64,000 nt of DNA from Streptomyces sp. NBC_00670 (GCF_036226765.1 NZ_CP109017.1:6387001-6451000); one strand, 5' to 3'; positions 33,958-43,114 are shown, counted from the stretch's first letter. A program made the numbers and translations. The notes: a model not told the origin generated them from the sequence alone.

Positions 33958-35853
33958 ATGCAGTCACAACAAGTGCACGATTCCCCGCCGGGCCGGTCCA
34001 AACGCACCGGCCCCGTCCTCCTCGCGCTCCGTTACTACGGCCGGGAACTCGCCCGGCGCAAGTGGCTGACCACGGGCGCGATGCTGCTGCCCGCGCTGGG
34101 CAACATCGGCATCAACTACGTCGCCCCGCTGGTCGTCGCCAAGCTCGTCGGACGCATCGCGGACCACACCGAGCTCGGCCTCGGCAGCTCGTTGCCGTAC
34201 GTCCTCGGCTTCGCCGGGGTCCTGCTCTTCGCCGAGCTGCTGTGGCGCCTCGGCCTGCACTGCCTCAACCGCCTCGCCGCCCGCGGCATCGAACGGCTGT
34301 ACATCATCGGGATGGACGAACTGTTCGCGAAGGACGCCGCGTTCTTCCACGACAACTTCGCCGGGGCGCTGACCAAACGGGTCCTCAGCTTCGCCTCCCG
34401 CTTCGAGGACTGCGTCGACACGATGACGTTCCAGGTCATCGGCCGGATCGTGCCCCTGGCCTTCGGGGCCGTGGTGCTGTGGCGCTACGAGCCGCTGCTC
34501 GTCGTCGGCCTGCTGGCGATGCTCCTGACCACGACGTTCTGCGTGGCGCCCCTCATCCGGCGCCGACAGGCCCTGGTGCGCCGGCGCGAGGAGGCCATCG
34601 CCCGGGTCGCGGGGCATGTCGCCGACAGTCTGATGAACATGGACACGGTCCGCGCGTTCGCCGCCGAGGAGCGCGAGGCCGCCGAACACCGCGACCGCGT
34701 CGCCCACTCCCGGCGGCTGACGCTGCGCTCGTGGGACTACGGCAATCTGCGCATCGACACCTTCGTCGCGCCGATGTCGGTGCTGACCAACGCGCTGGGC
34801 CTGCTGCTCGCCGTCGTCCTCGGCGGCGGCGCGCACGGCGTGGAGGCGGTCGTGGTGGCGTTCACCTACTACGGCAACGCCACCCGGATCATGTTCGAGT
34901 TCAACCAGATCTACCGGCGCCTGGAGAGCGCGATGACGGAGGCCGCGCAATTCACCGACCTGCTGCTGAAACCGCCGACCGTGCTCGACCCGCCCGCCCC
35001 CGAACCGCTGCGCCCCGGGCCCGCCGGCATCCGCTTCGACCGGGTGACCTTCGCCCACGGCGGCGGCAAGCCGCTCTTCCGGGGCCTGGAGCTGACCGTG
35101 CCCGACGGGGCGAAGATCGGCCTGGTCGGCCGCTCCGGCGGCGGCAAGACCACCCTCACCCGGCTGCTGCTGCGGATGACGGACATCGACGCCGGCCGCA
35201 TCCTGGTCGGCGGCCAGGACATCACCCGGCTCCGCCAGGCCGACCTGCGCAGCCTGATGGCGTACGTGCCGCAGGACCCGGCGATGTTCCACCGCACCCT
35301 GCGCGAGAACATCGCGTTCGCCCGGCCGGGCGCCACCGAGGCCGAGATCCGCCGCGCGGCCGAGGCGGCGCACGTCACCGAGTTCGCCGACGGGCTGCCG
35401 GACGGCTTCGACACCATGGTCGGCGAGCGCGGCGTCAAGCTCTCCGGCGGCCAGCGCCAGCGGGTCGCCCTCGCCCGCGCGATCCTGCGGGACGCGCCGA
35501 TCCTGCTGCTCGACGAGGCGACCAGCGCCCTGGACTCCGAGAGCGAGGTGCTGATCCAGGAGGCACTGTGGCGGCTCATGGAGGGGCGCACGGCGCTCGT
35601 CGTCGCCCACCGGCTGAGCACGGTCGCCGGCATGGACCGGCTCGTCGTCCTCGACCGCGGCCGGATCATCGAGCAGGGCACCCACCAGCAGCTCCTCGCC
35701 TCCGAGGGGGCCTACGCCAAGCTGTGGCAGCACCAGTCGGGCGGCTTCCTCGACGACGTCGACGCAACCGACGGCGACGACGCCGGCGACGGGGACGCCG
35801 ACGCCGGCGGCCGCGCCCTGGGCCGCCCCGTCCTGGGGGCCGACCTGGTCTGA
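33958..35853 (+). CDS. ABC transporter, fused membrane and ATPase domains
   Basis: A 631-aa half-transporter of the ABCB/exporter type: transmembrane domain about 20-330 with hydrophobic segments, then a nucleotide-binding domain (about 355-600) with Walker A GRSGGGKTT, signature LSGGQRQRVALARA and Walker B ILLLDEATSALD. ATG 33958 follows GGAGGG. The C-terminus is an acidic Asp/Ala/Gly stretch. It should act as a homodimer exporting a lipid, peptide or drug; no substrate partner is adjacent. It is followed 59 bases later by the Rieske oxidoreductase. Confidence 0.92.
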   Translation: MQSQQVHDSPPGRSKRTGPVLLALRYYGRELARRKWLTTGAMLLPALGNIGINYVAPLVVAKLVGRIADHTELGLGSSLPYVLGFAGVLLFAELLWRLGLHCLNRLAARGIERLYIIGMDELFAKDAAFFHDNFAGALTKRVLSFASRFEDCVDTMTFQVIGRIVPLAFGAVVLWRYEPLLVVGLLAMLLTTTFCVAPLIRRRQALVRRREEAIARVAGHVADSLMNMDTVRAFAAEEREAAEHRDRVAHSRRLTLRSWDYGNLRIDTFVAPMSVLTNALGLLLAVVLGGGAHGVEAVVVAFTYYGNATRIMFEFNQIYRRLESAMTEAAQFTDLLLKPPTVLDPPAPEPLRPGPAGIRFDRVTFAHGGGKPLFRGLELTVPDGAKIGLVGRSGGGKTTLTRLLLRMTDIDAGRILVGGQDITRLRQADLRSLMAYVPQDPAMFHRTLRENIAFARPGATEAEIRRAAEAAHVTEFADGLPDGFDTMVGERGVKLSGGQRQRVALARAILRDAPILLLDEATSALDSESEVLIQEALWRLMEGRTALVVAHRLSTVAGMDRLVVLDRGRIIEQGTHQQLLASEGAYAKLWQHQSGGFLDDVDATDGDDAGDGDADAGGRALGRPVLGADLV

Positions 35854-35912
35854 ACGCGCGACGAGCGTCGCCGCGCGGTGTGGCCCCGGGCGCCGGGGGA
35901 ACCCGGGGCCAC

Positions 35913-37442
35913 ATGGACGAGCAGGCAGCACTTCACCGGTCGTACTGGCTCGAGACGGCCCCCGCGGGCGAACCCGGACCGCCCCCGGCCGACGGCCTCA
36001 CCGTGGACGTCGCCGTCGTCGGCGGCGGCATCGCCGGGCTCAGCACCGCCTGGGAACTGGCCCGCGACGGCCACCGCGTCGCCGTCCTGGAGGCCGGCCG
36101 GCTCGCCGCCGGGGTCACCGGGTACACCACGGCGAAGCTGACCGCCCAGCACACCCTGATCTACGACAAGCTGCGCCGCACCCGCGACGCCGAGGCCGCC
36201 CGGCTGTACGCCCGTTCCCAGTACGAGGCCGTCCGGCACGCCGGGGAGATCGCCGCCGAGCTCGGCATCGAGTGCGAGTGGGAGGAGAGCACGGCCTACA
36301 CCTTCACGCGGCAGGCCGGCCGCGTCGACGAGCTGCGCGCCGAGGCCGAGGCCGCCCGCGAGGCCGGGCTGCCCGCCGAGTTCACCACCGACACCGACCT
36401 GCCCTTCCCCGTCGCGGGCGCCGTCAAGGTCACCGACCAGGCCCAGTTCCACCCCGTCAAGTACCTCAGGGCGCTCGCCGAGGACATCCGCCGCCGGGGC
36501 GGCACCCTGCACGAGAACACCCGCGTCACCGGGCTCACCGAGGGCGAGCCCTGTGTGCTCACCACGGAGGCGGGGGCGGAGGTGAAGGCGGGGGCGGTCG
36601 TCGTCGCCACGCACTACCCCGTCTTCGACCGTGCGCTGCTGTTCACCCGGCTCTCCCCGCGCCGCGAACTCGTGATCGCCGCCCCCATCGAGGCCGAGGC
36701 CGCACCGCACGGCATGTACATCACGCCCGATGAGAACACCCGTTCGGTGCGGACGGCCCCGTACACGGACGGCAAGCGGCTGCTGGTGATCACCGGCGAG
36801 CACTTCACCCCGGGCGCCGGGGAGGACGTCGAGGAGCGGTTCGGCCGGCTCGTCGAATGGGCCGGGCGCCACTTCGGCGACCTCCGCCTCAGCCACCGCT
36901 GGGCCACCCAGGACAACGACTCCACGGACACCGTCCCGCTCGTCGGCCCCCTGCACCAGGGCAGCCGGCACGCCTATGTGGCCACCGGGTTCGGCGGCTG
37001 GGGGCTGAGCGGCGGCATCATGGCGGGCCGGCTGCTCGCCGATCTGATCGGCGGGCGCACGCCCGAGTGGAGCGGACTGTACGACCCGCGGCGGCTCGGC
37101 TCGGTGGTCCGCGAGGGCGGGGAGTTCCTCAAGAACCAGGCCAAGGTCGCCAAGCACTTCGTCGGCGACCGGCTCACCTCGATGAGCGGCCCCGGCGTCG
37201 ACGAGATCGCCCCCGGTGACGGCGCGATCGTCCACGTCGACGGCAAGCGCACCGCCGTGTACCGCGACGAGGCCGGCGCCCTGCACGCCGTCTCCGCGCG
37301 CTGCACCCACCTGGGCTGTCTGGTCGCCTTCAACCGTGCCGAACGCGCCTGGGAGTGCCCGTGCCACGGCTCCCGCTTCGACCCGGACGGCGCGGTCGTC
37401 CAGGGCCCGGCCCTGCGGCCGCTGGAACCCCGGGAGCTGTGA
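35913..37442 (+). CDS. FAD-dependent oxidoreductase with C-terminal Rieske domain
   Basis: This 509-aa protein combines a DAO-type flavoprotein (about 1-400, FAD motif VAVVGGGIAGLSTAWELA near residue 32) with a Rieske [2Fe-2S] domain (about 425-505) whose ligands are visible as CTHLGC and CPCHGS. The family is the glycine/D-amino-acid oxidase-like group with appended Rieske centre. It probably oxidises an amine-containing substrate and passes electrons through the Rieske centre. The ATG lacks a strong ribosome binding site (GGGGGAAC at distance). No ferredoxin partner is nearby. Confidence 0.9.
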   Translation: MDEQAALHRSYWLETAPAGEPGPPPADGLTVDVAVVGGGIAGLSTAWELARDGHRVAVLEAGRLAAGVTGYTTAKLTAQHTLIYDKLRRTRDAEAARLYARSQYEAVRHAGEIAAELGIECEWEESTAYTFTRQAGRVDELRAEAEAAREAGLPAEFTTDTDLPFPVAGAVKVTDQAQFHPVKYLRALAEDIRRRGGTLHENTRVTGLTEGEPCVLTTEAGAEVKAGAVVVATHYPVFDRALLFTRLSPRRELVIAAPIEAEAAPHGMYITPDENTRSVRTAPYTDGKRLLVITGEHFTPGAGEDVEERFGRLVEWAGRHFGDLRLSHRWATQDNDSTDTVPLVGPLHQGSRHAYVATGFGGWGLSGGIMAGRLLADLIGGRTPEWSGLYDPRRLGSVVREGGEFLKNQAKVAKHFVGDRLTSMSGPGVDEIAPGDGAIVHVDGKRTAVYRDEAGALHAVSARCTHLGCLVAFNRAERAWECPCHGSRFDPDGAVVQGPALRPLEPREL

Positions 37443-37445
37443 GGT

Positions 37446-37470
37446 GTTTCGGCCGTGGGGCGAAGGGCAC
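37446..37470 (+). promoter_or_regulatory. Candidate sigmaB-type promoter
   Basis: GTTT (37446-37449), 15 bases, GGGCAC (37465-37470). The Streptomyces sigmaB consensus as I know it is GNNT-N14-16-GGGTAC/T, so the -10 box has one mismatch. It would drive the small gene at 37531 and perhaps the STAS-ANTAR gene. Confidence 0.35.
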
Positions 37471-37530
37471 CCGCAGCCGTGGGCACCGGAACGTCCCGTT
37501 TTCCAGGATGAAGAAGGAAGATGACTCACT

Positions 37531-37713
37531 GTGACCGCGCACATAGCTGAAACCTGCGTCGCCGACCGACCGGAGACCGGCTGGGCCAAGGCCAGGCAGG
37601 TCCGGGGGAAGGGCGTACGCACCTGCGTGCCGGCGGTCGAGGAGCGCGGCGAACTGCGCGGGACGGAAGCGGTCCGGGACTCCGAGGGGAACATCATCCG
37701 GGGCGAGGACTGA
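37531..37713 (+). CDS. Small hypothetical protein
   Basis: A 60-aa charged protein with GTG start and GAAGGAAG about 12 bases upstream. The protein (MTAHIAETCVADRPETGWAK, a basic middle, and an end RDSEGNIIRGED) shows no membrane segment and only two Cys. I do not recognise it. Its separate promoter-like sequence and the terminator hairpin after it support a real gene, and the neighbourhood is stress-related. It could be a stress-induced small protein; this is inference. Confidence 0.5.
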   Translation: MTAHIAETCVADRPETGWAKARQVRGKGVRTCVPAVEERGELRGTEAVRDSEGNIIRGED

Positions 37714-37760
37714 GACGGGCACGGGGAACAGAGACCACTACCGGAAACAGGGGTAGGTGG

Positions 37761-37802
37761 AGGGGCCGGAGCGGCGGTTGGCGGACCGTCACTCCGGCCC
37801 CT
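37761..37802 (+). terminator. Putative terminator after the small gene
   Basis: AGGGGCCGGAG (37761-37771) pairs perfectly with CTCCGGCCCCT (37792-37802) across a 20-base loop that itself contains a short CGG/CCG pairing. It lies 48 bases after the stop at 37713. Confidence 0.6.
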
Positions 37803-37940
37803 CGGTGCGCGCGCCGCCCCCCGGATCCCGTCTCTTACCGACCTCTTGCCGCCTGCGCGGGGCCCCGTACGCGTGGAACACCCCGCCCCGGGCAGGAGTG
37901 ATCCCAAGGGCCGCCGAGACATCCCGTCGGGGGTTGGGAG

Positions 37941-38576
37941 ATGCTGTGCACCGGCACGGACATGTCCGTGGGCATCGTCGTCGACGAAAGGCGTGGTGAC
38001 GGCGGTGTGCTGTTCACCCTGCGCGGGGAGATCGTCCACGGCACCGTCGAGCCACTGACCGGCGTCCTGACGCGCGTGCCCGCCGACGCCGGGAGCGTGA
38101 CGCTCGACATGGCCGGTGTCACCTACATGGACTCCGCCGGCCTCGCCTTCCTGCGGGCCGTCGACGACTTCCAGCGGCGTACGGGCATCCCCGTACGGAC
38201 CGTCCACTGGAGCGGCCGGCCGCGCAGAGTGCTGGAGTTCACCGCGCTCGACGACGACGGGGCTCCGGCGCCCGGACCGTCGGCGGCCGCCCGGGAGCGG
38301 GAGGAGCTCGCCCGGCAGCTGGAGGAGGAGGTCGAACAGCTGCGACAGGCCCTGGTGTCACGGCCGTTGATCGACCGGGCGACGGGCGTGCTGATGGCGG
38401 CGGAGGTGTGCACGGCGGAGGAGGCGTGGGGGATCCTGCGGGAGACCTCGCAGCGGGCGAACGTGAAGCTGCGGCTGGTGGCGCGGGCGGTCGTCAGGAG
38501 CGTGGACGGCCCGCCCCCGGAGGAGCCGGTGCTGTCGGCCCTGCGGTTCGCCCTCCTGCGGCACCGCCGCACCTGA
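37941..38576 (+). CDS. STAS-ANTAR two-domain regulator
   Basis: A 211-aa protein. Residues about 10-105 form a STAS domain (LRGEIVHGTVEPLTGVL, VTLDMAGVTYMDSAGLAFL with the usual DSAGL phosphorylatable Ser). A coiled linker (EREELARQLEEEVEQLRQAL) leads to an ANTAR domain (about 125-180, SRPLIDRATGVLMAAEVC and AWGILRETSQRANVKL). ANTAR domains bind RNA hairpins and act as antiterminators, and STAS domains are targets of anti-sigma kinases, so this protein may tie partner switching to antitermination. The ATG has no strong binding site. Confidence 0.85.
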   Translation: MLCTGTDMSVGIVVDERRGDGGVLFTLRGEIVHGTVEPLTGVLTRVPADAGSVTLDMAGVTYMDSAGLAFLRAVDDFQRRTGIPVRTVHWSGRPRRVLEFTALDDDGAPAPGPSAAAREREELARQLEEEVEQLRQALVSRPLIDRATGVLMAAEVCTAEEAWGILRETSQRANVKLRLVARAVVRSVDGPPPEEPVLSALRFALLRHRRT

Positions 38577-38625
38577 CCCGGTCGGTCCGGTGCTCGCCGG
38601 GAGCTCCTTGCCATTTCGTAGTCGT

Positions 38626-38654
38626 GATGATTACAGTCCTCTACTGTAATCATC
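38626..38654 (+). promoter_or_regulatory. AT-rich perfect palindrome, likely operator
   Basis: GATGATTACAGT (38626-38637), five-base spacer CCTCT, ACTGTAATCATC (38643-38654), 12-bp perfect arms, ending 22 bases before ATG 38677. It is much more A/T-rich than the genome. HxlR and MarR family sites often look like this, and HxlR regulators accompany related reductase genes in other bacteria. Confidence 0.75.
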
Positions 38655-38676
38655 ATTGCTACGGATTGGTGTGATC

Positions 38677-39534
38677 ATGATCGGCATCACGGGTGCGTCC
38701 GGCTCCCTCGGACGCGCCACCGCCGAACTGGTGCTGCGTACCGTCGACCCCCGCGAGGTGGTCCTCACCACGCGGACGCCACAGGCGCTCGCCGACCTCG
38801 CCGACCGCGGTGCGCGGGTGAGGCGGGCCGACTTCGGCGACCCGCGCACCCTGGAGGCGGCGTTCGCCGGTGTCGAACGGCTGCTGCTCATCTCCACCGA
38901 CGCGGTGGGCTCCCGCCTCGACCAGCAGCGGGCCGCCCTCGCGGCGGCGGCCGGGGCAGGGGTCTCCTACGTGGCGTACACCTCCGTTCCCGAGCCGGTG
39001 TCCGCCAACCCCGCGGTGGTGGTGGCCGACCACGCCGGAACGGAGCGGGCGCTGCGGGAGAGCGGACTGCGCTGGACCGCCCTGCGCAACAACCTGTACG
39101 CGCACATGCAGGTGTCCGTCGTGGAACAGGCCGCCGCCACGGGCCGTCTGATGACCAACAGCGGCAGCGGCGCGGCGGCGTACGTCACCCGGGAGGACTG
39201 CGCGGCGGTGGCCGCCGAAATCCTCACCCGGGGCGGGTACGAGAACCAGGCCGTGGACGTCACCGGTCCGGAGGCGGTCGGTGCCCTCGATCTGCTGCGT
39301 CTCGCCCGTGACCTCGGCGGCCGTGACGTCGAACTCGTGGACGTCGACGACCACGCGTTCGCCGTCGCACTGGGCAGTGCGGGCCTGCCGGAGCCGGTCG
39401 CGGACCTCGTGACCTCGTTCGGTGCGGCCACGCGCGGCGGGTTCCTCGCCGGGGTCAGCGGGGTGGTGGCCGACGTGACCGGCCGCGCCCCGCGCCCCCT
39501 CGCGGACCTGGTGCGCACGGCCCGGACCTCCTGA
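38677..39534 (+). CDS. NmrA-like NAD(P)H-binding reductase (QorB-like)
   Basis: A 285-aa atypical short-chain dehydrogenase: NAD(P) motif ITGASGSLGRATAE near residue 4, then the substrate domain with SYVAYTSVPEP and LRNNLYAHM, typical of the NmrA/QOR2 (quinone oxidoreductase B) group. It probably reduces quinones or senses NADPH. ATG 38677 is chosen; an in-frame GTG at 38671 or TTG at 38656 is possible, the latter overlapping the palindrome. The next gene, an MFS pump, starts four bases after its stop, suggesting an operon with a detoxification role. Confidence 0.85.
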   Translation: MIGITGASGSLGRATAELVLRTVDPREVVLTTRTPQALADLADRGARVRRADFGDPRTLEAAFAGVERLLLISTDAVGSRLDQQRAALAAAAGAGVSYVAYTSVPEPVSANPAVVVADHAGTERALRESGLRWTALRNNLYAHMQVSVVEQAAATGRLMTNSGSGAAAYVTREDCAAVAAEILTRGGYENQAVDVTGPEAVGALDLLRLARDLGGRDVELVDVDDHAFAVALGSAGLPEPVADLVTSFGAATRGGFLAGVSGVVADVTGRAPRPLADLVRTARTS

Positions 39535-39538
39535 CCCG

Positions 39539-40804
39539 ATGACGACGGAGAACGCGGTGGTTCCCCGGGCCGGCGACGGGGCCGGGGCCGGGGCAGGCCA
39601 CAGGGTCCGGGTGCTGGTGATCCTCGCGAGCCTCAGCGCCCTCGGCCCGGTGTCCATCGACGCGTACATCCCCGGTCTGCCCCGGCTCGCCGAGAGCCTG
39701 CACAGTCCGGCATGGGCGGTCCAGCTCACCGTCACCGCCTGCCTGGCGGGCCTGGCCGTCGGCCAGCTGGTGGCCGGTCCGCTGAGCGACGCGCTGGGCC
39801 GGCGGCGGCCCCTGCTGTACGGGCTGAGCCTCTACACCGGGGCGGGGCTGCTGTGCGGCCTCGCCCCGACGATCTGGCTGCTCGTCGTGCTGCGCGCGGC
39901 GCAGGGACTCGGCGGGGCCTTCGCCCTGGTGATCGCCTACGCGTACGTCAGCGACCTGCACGAGGGGAAGGCGGCGGCGCGCTACTTCTCCCTGCTCACG
40001 CTCGTCACCGGCCTGGCCCCGGTGCTCGCCCCGCTCGTCGGGGCGCAACTCCTCCAGGCGTGGGGCTGGCGGGCGGTCTTCGTGGCGACCTCCGTGCTCA
40101 GCGCCCTCGTCCTCGCCGCGGGCGCGGGGTCGCTGCCGGAGAGCCACCCGCCGCATCTGCGCCAGGAACGGTCCTGGCGCCGGGCGGGCCCGGTCTACGG
40201 CCGTCTGCTGCGCGACCGTTCCCTGCTCGGCCCCGTCCTCGCCAACGCCCTGTCGTTCGCGGTGATGTTCGCGTACATCGCGGGCTCCCCGTTCGTCCTG
40301 CAGAGCCTGTACGGACTCGGTGCCGGGCAGTACAGCCTGGTGTTCGCGGTGAACGCGTGCGGACTCGTCGCCGCCGCGGGGGTGAGCGGCGTCCTCGTCG
40401 GCCGCCTCGGTGCCCGGTCCCTGCTGCGTGCCGGGGTGACCGGTTCGGCCGCCGCGAGCGTCGTCCTGCTCGTCCTCGCGCTCGCCGGCGCGGGGCTGTG
40501 GCCGGTCCTCGCGGCGCTGTTCGTGGCGATCGCCCACGTCGGACTGGTGCTGCCGAACGCGCCCGCGCTGGTGCTGCGGCAGCGCGGCTCCCACGCCGGC
40601 GCGGCGGCGGCGCTCCTCGGCTGCGGCCAGTTCCTGTTCGGGGGGCTCGCCGCACCGCTCGTGGGGCTCCCGGACGCGCACGACGCCGTACCCATGGCCA
40701 CGGTCATGGCCGCGCTCGCCCTGGCGGCCCTGGTCGTGTTCGTCACCCTGACCCCCGCCGCCACGACAGAGCCGCACCTCCGAACGAGCGGCGACCTGCC
40801 CTGA
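39539..40804 (+). CDS. Bcr/CflA-type MFS drug efflux transporter
   Basis: A 421-aa protein with 12 predicted membrane segments. The first loop holds the motif-A sequence GPLSDALGRRRPLL near residue 80, and the N-terminal ALGPVSIDAYIPGLPRLAE pattern (around residues 36-56) is that of the Bcr/CflA drug-resistance group. It starts four bases after the NmrA-like gene and shares its promoter region with the AT-rich palindrome. It should export small toxic compounds or drugs by proton antiport. Substrate unknown. Confidence 0.9.
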   Translation: MTTENAVVPRAGDGAGAGAGHRVRVLVILASLSALGPVSIDAYIPGLPRLAESLHSPAWAVQLTVTACLAGLAVGQLVAGPLSDALGRRRPLLYGLSLYTGAGLLCGLAPTIWLLVVLRAAQGLGGAFALVIAYAYVSDLHEGKAAARYFSLLTLVTGLAPVLAPLVGAQLLQAWGWRAVFVATSVLSALVLAAGAGSLPESHPPHLRQERSWRRAGPVYGRLLRDRSLLGPVLANALSFAVMFAYIAGSPFVLQSLYGLGAGQYSLVFAVNACGLVAAAGVSGVLVGRLGARSLLRAGVTGSAAASVVLLVLALAGAGLWPVLAALFVAIAHVGLVLPNAPALVLRQRGSHAGAAAALLGCGQFLFGGLAAPLVGLPDAHDAVPMATVMAALALAALVVFVTLTPAATTEPHLRTSGDLP

Positions 40805-40840
40805 AGGGGCGGCGGGGGCGGGGAGACCTGCTCCGCAGAC

Positions 40841-43114
40841 CTACTCCGCGACCGCGAAGCGCTCCCAGACGCGGTGGGTGGCCAGGAGCTGCGTCACCTC
40901 GGCGAGGGCCGCCGGGCCGTCGGCGGCCGTCACGACGCCGGCCGCCCCGGCGGGGATGCCCGCCGCCTCCAGCACGGCCTGCCCGCCGCCCCAGACGGCG
41001 ATCGCCTTCCCGTGCCGGAACGCCTCGTCCAGCAACAGCAGCACCCGGGGGTCCGTCGCCGCCCCGGCCGCCGGCTCCGCCGCCTTCGCGTCCCGGGCGC
41101 CGAAGGCGTCGGCGCCCACTCCCGGCACCCCGGCCACCAGCACCGCGTCGAACTCGATCGACCGCGCGGTGGCGAACGTGCGCTGCACGGTGACCGGTTC
41201 GGCGCCCTCGGCGTCCAGCTTGCCGCCCGCCGGGGCGACGACCAGCGGCACCATGCCGCCGTCGAGCACGGCCTGCCGTACCGCGCGCACACCGTCCAGG
41301 TCGCCCTGCCCGTCGGTGACGACGGCGATCATCCGGCCGTCCGTCGGCCAGCTCCGCCCCACCTGGGACAGGGCCGGGCTCGGCTCGACCTCCTCCAGGG
41401 CCACCGTCGGCGCCGGCGCGGGCAGCCCGAGCCCGGCGGCGACCGGCGCGCACAGCTCCGGGTCGATGTTGGCCAGCACCTGCAGTCCGCGCTCCTTGAC
41501 CGCCTGCTCGTAGCACTTGCCGAGCTCGAAGGTGTACGCCGAGACGATGTGTTCCCGCTCCACCGGGCTCATGCTCCGCCAGAACCTGCGCGGCTGGCTG
41601 AAGTGGTCCGCGAACGTCTCCGGAGCCTCGCGGACCTTCTTCGACTGCGGCACCGTCACCGGCACCTCGACGAACGCCCCGTTGTCCGCGCCCGCGGTGA
41701 ACGGGCAGCCCCCGTCGAGCGAGTTGGGCCGGTACGGGGCCACCCCCGTGTGCACGGCGTCCTGGTGGAAGCCGTCCCGCAGCATGTCGTTGACCGGCGC
41801 GTGCGTGCGGTTGATCGGGATCTGCGCGAAGTTGGGGCCGGCGAGCCGGGTGATCTGCGTGTCCAGGTACGAGAACAGCCGCCCCGCAAGGAGCGGGTCG
41901 TCGGTGACGTCGATGCCCGGCACCAGATGGCCCGGGTGGAACGCGACCTGCTCCGTCTCCGCGAAGTAGTTCGACGGGTTCCGGTTCAGCGTCAGCAGCC
42001 CGATCGGCTGCACCGGCGCCAGCTCCTCGGGGACGATGTTCGTCGGATCGAGCAGATCGATCCCCTCGAACATCTGCTCGGCGTTGTCCGGGAACGTCTG
42101 GATGCCCAGCTCCCACTGCGGGTACGCGCCCGCCTCGATCGCGTCGGCCAGGTCCCGGCGGTGGAAGTCGGGGTCCACCCCGCCGGTGATCTGCGCCTCC
42201 TCCCACACCAGGGAGTGCACGCCCAGCTTCGGCTTCCAGTGGAACTTCACCAGCGTGGTGGCACCCTCGGCGTTCACCAGCCGGAAGGTGTGGACGCCGA
42301 AGCCCTCCATCATGCGGTACGACCGCGGGATCCCCCGGTCCGACATGTTCCACAGCACGTGGTGGGTGGCCTCGGTGTGCAGGGTGACGAAGTCCCAGTG
42401 CGTGTCGTGCGCGGACTGGGCCTGCGGGATCTCCCGGTCGGGGTGCGGCTTGGCGGCGTGCACGATGTCCGGGAACTTGATCGCGTCCTGGATGAAGAAG
42501 ACCGGGATGTTGTTCCCGACCAGGTCGAACGTGCCCTCGGTGGTGTAGAACTTCGTCGCGAAGCCCCGGGTGTCGCGCACGGTGTCCGCCGAGCCGCGCG
42601 AGCCGAGCACCGTGGAGAAGCGGGTGAACACCGGCGTCTCGACGTCCTTGCCGAGGAACGCCGCCTTGGTGACGCTCGCCGCGGTGCCGTACCCCTTGAA
42701 GACGCCGTGCGCCGCGGCACCGCGCGCGTGCACGACCCGCTCCGGGATGCGCTCGTGGTCGAAGTGGGTGATCTTCTCCCGCAGATGGTGGTCCTGCAAC
42801 AGCACGGGACCGCGCGGACCGGCCTTGAGGGAGTGGTCGGTGTCGTAGAGCCGCGCGCCCTGCGCCGTGGTCAGATAGGCGCCGGCCTGCCCCATCCGCC
42901 TCGGATCGGTGCCGGTCTCCTGGCCGGTGGGGCTGACGGTCTCCGGGGTGCCCTGGTCCGGCTTGGGCGGCAGCGGCTCCCGGGGCTCGGTCGGCTCCGC
43001 GACGGTGGGGGTCTCCGGGCCCGGACGGCCCGGTATGCCCTCGGGCGGTCCGTCGCCGCGGAGTGCGTCGGCGGCCTTCTCTGCGAATGCCCTCACGGGG
43101 TTCTTGTCAGTCAT
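40841..43114 (-). CDS. katE: Large-subunit monofunctional catalase (HPII/KatE type)
   Basis: A 757-aa catalase with an N-terminal extension (about 1-75), the core with active-site His in RVVHARGAAAHG, the Asn in VGNNIPVFFIQDA and the heme-ligand Tyr in RLFSYLDTQ, and a C-terminal DJ-1/PfpI-like domain (about 600-750), the layout of E. coli HPII. It removes H2O2 in the cytoplasm. ATG 43114 follows GGGAGC. A sigmaB-like promoter is seen 67 bases upstream. Convergent with the MFS gene; no clear terminator in the 36-base gap. Confidence 0.95.
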   Translation of the reverse strand: MTDKNPVRAFAEKAADALRGDGPPEGIPGRPGPETPTVAEPTEPREPLPPKPDQGTPETVSPTGQETGTDPRRMGQAGAYLTTAQGARLYDTDHSLKAGPRGPVLLQDHHLREKITHFDHERIPERVVHARGAAAHGVFKGYGTAASVTKAAFLGKDVETPVFTRFSTVLGSRGSADTVRDTRGFATKFYTTEGTFDLVGNNIPVFFIQDAIKFPDIVHAAKPHPDREIPQAQSAHDTHWDFVTLHTEATHHVLWNMSDRGIPRSYRMMEGFGVHTFRLVNAEGATTLVKFHWKPKLGVHSLVWEEAQITGGVDPDFHRRDLADAIEAGAYPQWELGIQTFPDNAEQMFEGIDLLDPTNIVPEELAPVQPIGLLTLNRNPSNYFAETEQVAFHPGHLVPGIDVTDDPLLAGRLFSYLDTQITRLAGPNFAQIPINRTHAPVNDMLRDGFHQDAVHTGVAPYRPNSLDGGCPFTAGADNGAFVEVPVTVPQSKKVREAPETFADHFSQPRRFWRSMSPVEREHIVSAYTFELGKCYEQAVKERGLQVLANIDPELCAPVAAGLGLPAPAPTVALEEVEPSPALSQVGRSWPTDGRMIAVVTDGQGDLDGVRAVRQAVLDGGMVPLVVAPAGGKLDAEGAEPVTVQRTFATARSIEFDAVLVAGVPGVGADAFGARDAKAAEPAAGAATDPRVLLLLDEAFRHGKAIAVWGGGQAVLEAAGIPAGAAGVVTAADGPAALAEVTQLLATHRVWERFAVAE

